DNA from: an uncultured Bacilli bacterium
Lineage (GTDB): Bacteria; Bacillota_I; Bacilli_A; RF39; UBA660
Assembly: GCA_944351345.1 (NCBI GenBank)
Contig: CALVPO010000020.1
Span: 1-17,808 of the forward strand
DNA: 17,808 nucleotides
Reading direction: 5' to 3'
Positions 1-6,875 of the stretch are shown piece by piece. A program made the position numbers and the translations under genes. Within the stretch, counting starts at the first letter, position 1; every line of letters begins with the position of its first letter. The notes under the pieces were generated by a model. That model worked only from the letters and a program-made list of their open reading frames with translations. It was not told the origin of the DNA and ran no database searches.

Positions 1-71
1 TTTTTTTTTTTTTTATCATTTATTATATCTATATTTATTTTTATCATTATAATTAATAAGACTAGAAATAT

Positions 72-1436
72 TTAAAAATTTGTATATATATATGTATATC
101 CAGCATAACAACTTATACAAAAGAATATTCCAACTCCCATGAACAACATGTAAGTTTCAAGATCGATTTTCTTTAAATTTTTCAGTATAAACATTAATGA
201 TTTAATAAATTCTTTAATTGGAGGTAGTAAAAATAATATAAATCCTAAAATACCAAAGTCAAATAATGCCATGAAAAAATCACTTTCAATAGCTAACAAG
301 GAATCTTGATTTAAATAACCAATTCCAAATAATTTATATTGAAAATCTGCTAACATAAATTTTTTATAAGAATAGTAAAATTGTTTAGCTCTAGTGTTAG
401 AGGGATGAACTTTTCCTGAATAGAATAATCCTTCCAAATATGTGCTAGCTTCTTCTCCCCAATTATAATATTTTTCTAAATAACTAACGTCTTCACCTTC
501 ATGTTCCTTAATTAACTCTTTATAACTCTTTTTTTTCTTTTTACCACTTATAGAATTAAGGTCATATTTTTCCAATTCAATTTTTGCGTTTTTGTTATTA
601 ATATCTGTATTATATGCAACAGGTGTATATTTATATGTACATAATAGGACAATTATTGAACAAACTACTAATACTATATTGAACCAATTTCTCTCAAATT
701 CTTTGTTAAAAAATCTGATAAATAAAACTATTATCAAATATAAAATTAATACTATTAAAGTAATAAAATATGGAACTTTTGTCCCTAGTAATGAAATAAC
801 AATGAGTGCTAAAATCATAAAAACTGTTCTTATCAGTTTTTTATTTTTTGGTTTTAAAATGCCATAAAGTAATATTGGAAACATAATAGAAAATGCGTGA
901 CCTAATATTTGTCCTGAATCATACCAACCTTTATATCCTAATTTATATTTATCAGAATATTCATAAGTCATACCAGATGTACCAGTCAAAACAGCTATTA
1001 AGTATAGTGCAAAATATAACATAAAAGTGTAAAAAACACATTTTTTTATTTTTTTAAACATTTCTTCTTTATTACTGGTGTGATAATACAAAGTGTATAA
1101 ACTAATAAATAAAGCTATCATATAAGCTATATTAATAATAAATCTAAACTCATGCAGAATAATACTACTTTCTGTAAGCAGTTTATACAGTATATATAAA
1201 TGACCTAAAGTAAATAAAGAAAAAAATATAATATATGCATACCATTTCTTCTTTATTGGACTGTAACAAAATAATAAATAAGTTGTAATTGAAAAAACAA
1301 ATAGTGGTTTTAAATATGTTGATATGTTTGGAATATAATCTTTAATTGCTAATCTAGATAATATATCAAATATTGGTTGCAATAATACAAATATTAATAT
1401 TATTTTTAAAATTAATTGTTGCTGCTTTTCCTTCAT
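72..1436 (-). CDS. Wzy-like O-antigen/capsule repeat-unit polymerase
   Basis: This 454-residue polytopic membrane protein looks like a Wzy-type polymerase, which joins lipid-linked oligosaccharide repeats on the outer face of the membrane. It has about ten hydrophobic segments and one long hydrophilic loop (about residues 275-360, with a Lys-rich patch near 300). The stretch after the loop, with LFGIGY, then an acidic ESDFF and GILGF, is typical of Gram-positive capsule polymerases. The start is an ATG preceded by AGAAGGAG. It is the last gene of the leftward cluster, 13 bp after the GT4 gene. The C-terminus looks clipped: it ends in CYAGYTYIYTNF, then TAA, and the same frame continues past the stop with a hydrophobic run (IFLVLLIIMI), so a short piece of the last membrane helix may be lost (see findings). 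The family assignment rests on topology and motifs. Specificity cannot be predicted. Confidence 0.75.
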   Translation of the reverse strand: MKEKQQQLILKIILIFVLLQPIFDILSRLAIKDYIPNISTYLKPLFVFSITTYLLFCYSPIKKKWYAYIIFFSLFTLGHLYILYKLLTESSIILHEFRFIINIAYMIALFISLYTLYYHTSNKEEMFKKIKKCVFYTFMLYFALYLIAVLTGTSGMTYEYSDKYKLGYKGWYDSGQILGHAFSIMFPILLYGILKPKNKKLIRTVFMILALIVISLLGTKVPYFITLIVLILYLIIVLFIRFFNKEFERNWFNIVLVVCSIIVLLCTYKYTPVAYNTDINNKNAKIELEKYDLNSISGKKKKKSYKELIKEHEGEDVSYLEKYYNWGEEASTYLEGLFYSGKVHPSNTRAKQFYYSYKKFMLADFQYKLFGIGYLNQDSLLAIESDFFMALFDFGILGFILFLLPPIKEFIKSLMFILKNLKKIDLETYMLFMGVGIFFCISCYAGYTYIYTNF

Positions 1437-1449
1437 TATAAAACTCCTT

Positions 1450-2529
1450 CTACAAATCTAATAATTTTAATGTCTGATTCATTATTTTTTTATTATCTCC
1501 TTTATAATTAATTAAATTTTTTTTCAAATAATCATATTTATTTTTGTTTTTTAAGATATCTTCTAAAGCGTAAATGACTGCATCATCTTCATTTGGAATA
1601 ATTACACCATATTTGCCATTTTCTAAAATTTCTCTAGGACCTACAACATCTGTCGTAAGTATTAATTTTTTTAATAAAAGAGCTTCTTTTACAACTATAC
1701 TATATCCTTCCATATAACTGGTAAGCACAAAAAAATCAGCATTTTTTACATATGGATATGGATTAGGTTGTAATCCTAAAATTTGAACTACATCATCTAC
1801 TTTATTAGTATAAACCATATTTTTTATTTTTTCAAGGTTTGGGCCGTCACCAATTAATTGAATTTTAAATTTATATCCTTTTTCTTTTAAATAAATGGCT
1901 GCTTTAATTAACCTATCTTGTCTTTTTTGATCTCTCATCTTAGCCACATTAACAAATGTAAAAGTATCATTTTTAACTTTAAATGCATTAGCTTTTTTTA
2001 AAATATCATCTTCGTTTATATAATTGTAAATTACATCTACTTTGTTAGTAGGTATGCTATACTTTTTACAAAAATTATCTTTAGCATCTTTAGAAACACA
2101 AATTACTTTAGTCAAGTTATTATAACTTTTTTTTATTTCTTTATCTGTTATTCCAATATCAAATTTAAAAACATCATTATGAATCCAAGCATATTTTTTT
2201 ACCTTATTGTTCTTAATATCACTTACCCAAGTTCCGCATCTTCCTTCCATGTATCCAAAGACATATCCATATTCTTTTTTATTAAATATACTATTTATGT
2301 ATTTTTTTCGATAAAAAGGTATAAACCTAAATAGCATATACATAAATATATTCTTTTTCATTTGATAAACATTGACATTATCTGGTATTTCTTTTAATAA
2401 AATACCTTTTTTTTCTAAAAGATAAAGATCTATTTCACATTTATCTTTTAAATAATTTAGGGTATCAACTAAAGCTTTTTCTGCTCCTCCCATATCCATA
2501 GTATATCCAAATATTAATAATTTTTTCAT
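1450..2529 (-). CDS. GT4 family glycosyltransferase (GT-B fold)
   Basis: This 359-residue retaining glycosyltransferase of family GT4 should add a sugar from a nucleotide donor to the lipid-linked repeat unit at the cytoplasmic membrane face. The N-terminal half has the GGAEK acceptor-domain motif (residues 14-18). The C-terminal half has the donor-domain features: the VNVAKMRDQKRQD stretch (about 193-205), IGDGP (226-230), and the EX7E pair in EGYSIVVKE (Glu274 and Glu282), followed by VVGPREI (295-301). No membrane segment is evident. The start is an ATG with AGGAGGT four bases upstream, and that site overlaps the last codons of the preceding GT2 gene. It is full length for the family. The sugar transferred cannot be told from sequence. 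Confidence 0.85.
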   Translation of the reverse strand: MKKLLIFGYTMDMGGAEKALVDTLNYLKDKCEIDLYLLEKKGILLKEIPDNVNVYQMKKNIFMYMLFRFIPFYRKKYINSIFNKKEYGYVFGYMEGRCGTWVSDIKNNKVKKYAWIHNDVFKFDIGITDKEIKKSYNNLTKVICVSKDAKDNFCKKYSIPTNKVDVIYNYINEDDILKKANAFKVKNDTFTFVNVAKMRDQKRQDRLIKAAIYLKEKGYKFKIQLIGDGPNLEKIKNMVYTNKVDDVVQILGLQPNPYPYVKNADFFVLTSYMEGYSIVVKEALLLKKLILTTDVVGPREILENGKYGVIIPNEDDAVIYALEDILKNKNKYDYLKKNLINYKGDNKKIMNQTLKLLDL

Positions 2530-2531
2530 TT

Positions 2532-3392
2532 TTACCTCCTAATTATAGATATAAATAGCGTTGGAAAGTATAAAAAAAATATTTTTATTTTAGCTGGATG
2601 ATATTTTATAATATTTTTAAACTTTTTCTTCCCATAAATACTAAACAATATATATCCATAAACATTATATAACGACGGACAAAAATAATATAACTCTTTA
2701 AAATATAAAGCATTCCCTAATGGATTTCTTTTTACTAAAGAAAAATAATTATTAGAATAACCATCTGCTAAATATTCTTTATGAGCAGCTATTATATTTC
2801 TACATAAAAATTTATATTTTAAAGAAATTCTATTAAATATCAATGCTTCTGGGATAAATTTTTCTTTTTCTATTATTGGAAAATAATACTTCTTAGCAAT
2901 ATTTGTTTTTAGAACAATCAACTTATCACCTACAACTTTATACTTATTATATATATTATAATAAGTATCAACAAAATTATTTTCAGGAAATTTTGTTCCT
3001 ATAATTTCGTTTTTATTATTTATGTAACTTTGAATATACATAAGTCCAGCTATATCGTCATCTTTAAATACTTTTTTGAAATCATTTTCTATTAGTTTTA
3101 AAATATTATCTTTTAATATATCATCAGAATCTATACACAAAAATATATCACTTTTTGTATTTTTCAGTCCTACATTGTAAGCTGATTGTTTCCCACCGTT
3201 TTTCTTATATATATAGTTTATTTTTATTTTGTTTTCCTTTTTTAATTTTTCAATGTATTCATTTGTGTCATCATTAGATCCATCATCTACAATTAACCAT
3301 TCAAAATCTTTGATATCTTGTTTCAATAGCGATTTATACAGCTTTTCTAATTCTTTTTTCCTATTATAGCTAGGAGTAAAAATAGTTATCAT
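2532..3392 (-). CDS. GT2 family glycosyltransferase
   Basis: This is a 286-residue inverting GT-A glycosyltransferase of family GT2, predicted to extend the polysaccharide repeat unit in the cytoplasm. The N-terminus has the family signature IFTPSYNR (residues 4-11), then WLIVDDGSNDDT (about 32-43) and the metal-binding DSDD (88-91). The C-terminal 40 residues are hydrophobic and basic (around FFLYFPTLFISIIRR) and may sit on the membrane. The start ATG overlaps the stop of the upstream GT2 gene by four bases (ATGA), with GGAGGAG upstream, so translation is probably coupled. The protein ends in Arg-Arg, encoded by AGG AGG, which doubles as the ribosome-binding site of the next gene. Donor and acceptor are unknown. 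Confidence 0.85.
   Translation of the reverse strand: MITIFTPSYNRKKELEKLYKSLLKQDIKDFEWLIVDDGSNDDTNEYIEKLKKENKIKINYIYKKNGGKQSAYNVGLKNTKSDIFLCIDSDDILKDNILKLIENDFKKVFKDDDIAGLMYIQSYINNKNEIIGTKFPENNFVDTYYNIYNKYKVVGDKLIVLKTNIAKKYYFPIIEKEKFIPEALIFNRISLKYKFLCRNIIAAHKEYLADGYSNNYFSLVKRNPLGNALYFKELYYFCPSLYNVYGYILFSIYGKKKFKNIIKYHPAKIKIFFLYFPTLFISIIRR
2534..2540 (-). promoter_or_regulatory. Ribosome-binding site AGGAGGT inside the end of the upstream gene
   Basis: The AGGAGGT sits four bases before the ATG of the GT4 gene (2529). It is made of the last two sense codons (AGG AGG, Arg-Arg) and the first base of the stop codon of the GT2 gene. It fixes the GT4 start and ties translation of the two genes together. 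Confidence 0.8.
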
Positions 3393-4426
3393 GACTCTCC
3401 TCCATATTTATGCCTAAAATTAAAAATTATCTTTCTTAATGAAAAATATATCCTAAGCAATCTATATTTCTTTTTGTAAATAAATATTAAAATAATACGT
3501 CTTTGTAAACATATATTATCTAAACTTGTTTCTTTAACAATTTCTGTGAAATAATTTATTCTTATATCTTTACAAAAATTAATTATATCATCAGAACTAT
3601 ATAAATAATATCTAAAAATAAAATCACTTATAGCATTTAAATTATTTAAATTAATATTTTCTTTGTTTTGAGTATTAAGAATTTTTTCTTTTTTTAATAT
3701 TTCCTTAATATATTTATTTACTTTTAATATATTCAAAATATTTCTTTTATAGTTTTTTATACTATTAGTTGCTCCATTTTCATTATACATTATTGTGTAT
3801 AAATTATCATTAATAACATACATTTTATCTATATTAACTAATAATTTAATATAAAATACAACATCCTCCATCATAGCAATATCTAATGGAAACATAGTAT
3901 TTAATTTTTCTTTCTTTATCATAATCAAATAACAAAAACATGGAATATTTCCATTTAAACATTTTGGAATAAATTTATTTTTTATATCATTATTATTTAA
4001 AATTTTATAGCATATATTATCTAAATTACCAATTTCTATTTGCTTACCAACAGAATTAACAACAGCATAATTACATCTAACAACATCAACATCCTGTTTT
4101 TTTATAGTATTATACATAGTCTCTATATATTTTTTATTATAAAAATCATCACAATCACAAAAGCAAATATATTCACCTGTTGCTTTTTTTATCCCAATAT
4201 TCCTAGTATCAGATACCCCTGTATTATTTTTATCTATTAAAATAATTCTTTTATCTTCAGTTTGATATTTTTTTAAAATATTTATTGACGAATCTTTACT
4301 TCCATCATTTATTAAAATTATTTCTAAATTTTGATATGTTTGGTTAATTATAGATTCGATACATCTATTCAAATATTTTTCTCCATTATAAATTGGAACA
4401 ATTATACTAATTTTATCTTTATTCAT
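3389..4426 (-). CDS. GT2 family glycosyltransferase
   Basis: This 345-residue GT-A glycosyltransferase of family GT2 is probably another step in repeat-unit assembly. The family motifs are ISIIVPIYNGEKYL (residues 6-19), IILINDGSKDSS (about 37-48), DTRNIGI (73-79) and the metal-binding FCDCDDF (89-95). The C-terminal part is basic and hydrophobic (around RRIILIFIYKKKYRLL) and could bind the membrane. The ATG follows the stop of the flippase gene immediately, and the nearest Shine-Dalgarno-like sequence (AAAGG) is about 11 bases away, so initiation may depend on translation arriving from upstream. That coupling would be damaged by the upstream nonsense codon. The gene is especially rich in Ile, Asn and Lys codons, even for this window. 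Specificity is unknown. Confidence 0.85.
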   Translation of the reverse strand: MNKDKISIIVPIYNGEKYLNRCIESIINQTYQNLEIILINDGSKDSSINILKKYQTEDKRIILIDKNNTGVSDTRNIGIKKATGEYICFCDCDDFYNKKYIETMYNTIKKQDVDVVRCNYAVVNSVGKQIEIGNLDNICYKILNNNDIKNKFIPKCLNGNIPCFCYLIMIKKEKLNTMFPLDIAMMEDVVFYIKLLVNIDKMYVINDNLYTIMYNENGATNSIKNYKRNILNILKVNKYIKEILKKEKILNTQNKENINLNNLNAISDFIFRYYLYSSDDIINFCKDIRINYFTEIVKETSLDNICLQRRIILIFIYKKKYRLLRIYFSLRKIIFNFRHKYGGES

Positions 4427-5404
4427 TTATTGTTTTACCTTTCTACTGTTTTTTAAAAAAACCAATCTATTTATTATATTTTTAAATTCCCAAGTTTTAA
4501 AAAATTCAATAAAAAATATTAAATTACATATAATTGCACATAACAAACAATATATCAACAATACTAAAATGTTATCAATTTTAACTTTACTGAATATAAA
4601 ATAACATATAATTAAATTTAAGATTACAAAACAAAAGTTTCTAATTACTTTAAAAAAGAAAGGTTTTGAAGATTTTTTAAATTCATATTTAAATACTAAA
4701 TAAGGGTCTAACCAAGTTTGAGAACACAATCTTGATAATCCTGTAGCTAAAAACACTCCAAAAGCTCCAAATTTTAATCCAAGTATAATTGATAAAATTA
4801 TATTAATAATAGCTGAAGAAAAGGCACCCCATTTAGCTTTTTTAAACAACCCTGTAGTGATAGCATAATTATATCCTGGATATTGTATACCACATATATA
4901 AAACTCTAACACAAGTGCCACAACAACACTAATATTTAATAAAAACTTTTCTCCAATCCAAATTTTTACAAATGGATTTAGAAATATAATTAGCATTATT
5001 CCACAAAATCCATATATCCATGTAACTAAAAAATTTAGTATATAGAAAACTTGTTCTCTATTTTCGATACTTTCTTTAGCATTCAAATTTCCTATACTTG
5101 CAGTGAAACTACCAGTAATTTTTGATAACACTTGATTAACAGAATTAACTAATAATGAATAGTTGGATGCAATACCAACAACAGATAATCCTACTATTTT
5201 TGTGATAATTATATTATCTGTTCCACTATTAATGGTAGAACTAATCTTATATAACATTAAATCTTTTACATTTTTAAATATAGTTTTTTCTTTTTCTTTA
5301 GACAAACTTTCAACTTTATTTTCATCAATATTTTTATACATTTTTTTACTTTTTACAAACAAAATTCCATTAGCGATTAAATTTCTAGAAATTTGGATAA
5401 GCAA
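4427..5404 (-). CDS. C-terminal fragment of the Wzx-type flippase
   Basis: This is the part of the flippase downstream of the premature stop, in the same frame. It has about eight to nine hydrophobic segments and ends in SRKVKQ just before the next gene. The first possible start is a TTG at 5404, and the first ATG is 21 codons later. Neither has a Shine-Dalgarno sequence, so separate translation is unlikely. Included because automatic gene callers would report it as a gene; I read it as the second half of the broken flippase. Confidence 0.65.
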   Translation of the reverse strand: MLIQISRNLIANGILFVKSKKMYKNIDENKVESLSKEKEKTIFKNVKDLMLYKISSTINSGTDNIIITKIVGLSVVGIASNYSLLVNSVNQVLSKITGSFTASIGNLNAKESIENREQVFYILNFLVTWIYGFCGIMLIIFLNPFVKIWIGEKFLLNISVVVALVLEFYICGIQYPGYNYAITTGLFKKAKWGAFSSAIINIILSIILGLKFGAFGVFLATGLSRLCSQTWLDPYLVFKYEFKKSSKPFFFKVIRNFCFVILNLIICYFIFSKVKIDNILVLLIYCLLCAIICNLIFFIEFFKTWEFKNIINRLVFLKNSRKVKQ

Positions 5405-5521
5405 AAATAGTATATAATTTTTAAATACTAGTAGAATAATAATTTTTAGAACAGTTGCGATAATTTCTGATAAAAGATCTGCCTTTGAACAAATATATTC
5501 TTTTTGATCTGCAATTATTAA

Positions 5522-5983
5522 TTAGCGTCTGTATGTCAAAAAATATGATGTTGCTGATTGTAATAAAAACAATACATATATAACATAAATACTTTCTTTT
5601 ATATTTGGAACATCACCAATTAAATCTTTTAAAAATGGTATACATAGTAGTCCAGCTCCCAAAATAAATATTGCTACCAAATTATAACTTTTTCTATAAA
5701 GTTTTAAAAGTTTACTTACCTCTTTATGATTCTTATCACTAAGTGGCTTATACATGTTATATATAATTGCATTTCCCAATCCTAACTCAGCAAAAGATAA
5801 TATTGTTAATATGTTTGTGAACAATCCATTTAAACCTAAGTATTCTTCGCTTAAGACTTTAATAAAAATTGTTCGACATATAAATTGAAGAATCAGAACT
5901 CCAAATTTACTTATTAATGCAAAAAAAGAATTTCTTATAACATTTTCTGTTCTAGATTTTTCATTATTATTTATTTTTTTCAA
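5522..5983 (-). CDS. N-terminal fragment of the Wzx-type flippase
   Basis: This is the part of the flippase before the premature TAA: 153 residues from the TTG start (158 from the ATG at 5998). It contains a basic N-terminus and four membrane helices (around SFFALISKFGVLILQF, LFTNILTILSFAELGLG, LVAIFILGAGLLCI and YVIYVLFLLQSATSYF). It ends in TYRR, right at the end of helix four. About 500 residues is normal for the family, so this piece alone should not transport. Confidence 0.7.
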   Translation of the reverse strand: MKKINNNEKSRTENVIRNSFFALISKFGVLILQFICRTIFIKVLSEEYLGLNGLFTNILTILSFAELGLGNAIIYNMYKPLSDKNHKEVSKLLKLYRKSYNLVAIFILGAGLLCIPFLKDLIGDVPNIKESIYVIYVLFLLQSATSYFLTYRR

Positions 5984-6000
5984 AGCTATCACTTCCATTA

Positions 6001-6855
6001 TTATTTTATTTTATATTTATCTTCTAACTCAAACTGTATCTCTTCACCATCTTCAAATTTTATTAAGTAAGGATGGTGATTTACTCTTTTATCTTTTGGT
6101 GGTAATTTCATATAATCACCATACATTTTTTCTAAATAATAATCATATCCTGCAATTCCCATAAACTTTCGACCTTCAAATTCTATATCTTTATATGGAA
6201 ATAATTTTGACTTTTCAAATGTTTCTTTTGAGAGAGAATAAACAGTCGAAAAAGAACTTAAATATTGAACTTTGTCTTCATCATAAATAGAAATTATTTT
6301 TTCTAATAAATAACTCATAAATTTAACTGGTATAGGAGTCAATAATATTCTATATATTTTTTTTCTAATTTTTGATTTATTATAATGATTAGAATTATTC
6401 TTTATAGTAATTGCTGTTCTTAAAAACATACAAAGCCTATTTTGTATTCTCATTATTATAGACATTGGTTTAGGTTGTCCATCTAATGGGAAAACGTCTA
6501 CCCATATACCACTATTTTCATCATAGGTGTTATAATCTCTTGATTCAACATATAATGTACCTTTTTTTTTGATTTTTGTAAATGAAAAACAACATTTCTT
6601 ATTAGTTTTGTAGTTATCAATTATATATTTACCATTTAAATCTTTCAAACATGCTTCAATAAATTTATTATAATTTTTTCTTGTCATAGTAACATCTATA
6701 TCATCATCCCAAGGAATAAACCCTTTATGTCTAACAGCTCCAAGTAATGTTCCACCATTTAGAAAATAATCAATATTGTTTTTTTTACAAATTCTATCCA
6801 CTTCTTCTAATATCTCTAATTCAACTAATTGCAATTTTCTTACATACTTATCCAT
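6001..6855 (-). CDS. LicD family phosphotransferase
   Basis: This 284-residue cytoplasmic protein belongs to the LicD family. Members use CDP-activated donors to attach phosphocholine or polyol phosphates (for example ribitol phosphate in the related fukutin and FKRP enzymes) to glycans. The diagnostic block is near the N-terminus: NGGTLLGAVRH (residues 33-43), then GFIPWDDDIDV (45-55), with the Asp cluster that binds metal and nucleotide. WVDVFPLDG follows near residue 113. The ATG at 6855 is preferred because GAGGTG lies four bases upstream; a TTG four codons earlier is possible but has no site of its own. It is full length. The cytidylyltransferase gene three genes upstream is the obvious donor source, so polyol-phosphate transfer fits better than choline, for which no licA/licC-like gene is present. 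That choice is inference. Confidence 0.85.
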   Translation of the reverse strand: MDKYVRKLQLVELEILEEVDRICKKNNIDYFLNGGTLLGAVRHKGFIPWDDDIDVTMTRKNYNKFIEACLKDLNGKYIIDNYKTNKKCCFSFTKIKKKGTLYVESRDYNTYDENSGIWVDVFPLDGQPKPMSIIMRIQNRLCMFLRTAITIKNNSNHYNKSKIRKKIYRILLTPIPVKFMSYLLEKIISIYDEDKVQYLSSFSTVYSLSKETFEKSKLFPYKDIEFEGRKFMGIAGYDYYLEKMYGDYMKLPPKDKRVNHHPYLIKFEDGEEIQFELEDKYKIK

Positions 6856-6859
6856 AAAG

Positions 6860-6865
6860 CACCTC
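6860..6865 (-). promoter_or_regulatory. Ribosome-binding site deciding the licD-family start
   Basis: The GAGGTG lies four bases before the ATG at 6855 and overlaps the alternative TTG codon (6865-6867). This makes the ATG the likely start. Confidence 0.6.
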
Positions 6866-6875
6866 AACTATCTAT

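Larger units (their letters stand above)
4427..5983 (-). pseudogene. Wzx/MATE-type polysaccharide flippase, interrupted by in-frame TAA
   Basis: This is one reading frame for a polysaccharide transporter of the MOP/MATE superfamily, which flips undecaprenyl-linked repeat units across the membrane. It is broken by a single TAA at codon 154 (5522-5524). The frame is open before and after: 39 sense codons lie between the stop and the next possible start, and they read IIADQKEYI, then SEIIATVLKIII, as expected for this family just after the fourth membrane helix. Without the stop the product would be about 518 residues with 12-14 helices, normal for the family. I prefer the TTG start at 5983, six bases after GGAAGTG, over the ATG at 5998, which has no ribosome-binding site. 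There are no other lesions, so the mutation looks recent, or it is a sequence error. The residue before the stop is Arg (CGC), and a TCA (Ser) codon could give TAA by one change. Confidence 0.8.

Noticed and set aside
1..14. Run of 14 T at the left edge as a terminator or regulatory element.
   Set aside because: No stem is visible next to it and it touches the window boundary, so it could equally be part of a coding A-tract on the minus strand or an assembly edge.
83..93. Short TA repeat near the end of the polymerase gene as a phase-variation switch.
   Set aside because: Only about five units long. The other two frames after it do not give a better C-terminus than the in-frame continuation, so slippage does not explain the early stop.
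529..536. Run of eight T (A in the coding strand) in the polymerase as a slippage site.
   Set aside because: The frame is intact there, and the run encodes an expected Lys-rich extracellular loop. Runs of this length are common in DNA of this composition.
592..867. Plus-strand open frame opposite the polymerase gene, with others such as 4040-4240, 5163-5417, 7996-8202, 8958-9299 and 10152-10349.
   Set aside because: They lie opposite strongly supported genes, lack ribosome-binding sites and resemble no family. They are by-products of AT-rich antisense frames.
5522..5524. TAA read as a sense codon (altered genetic code or programmed readthrough) in the flippase.
   Set aside because: Most genes in the window end in TAA at natural C-termini, and no readthrough-type context is visible after the stop. 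A point mutation or error is simpler.
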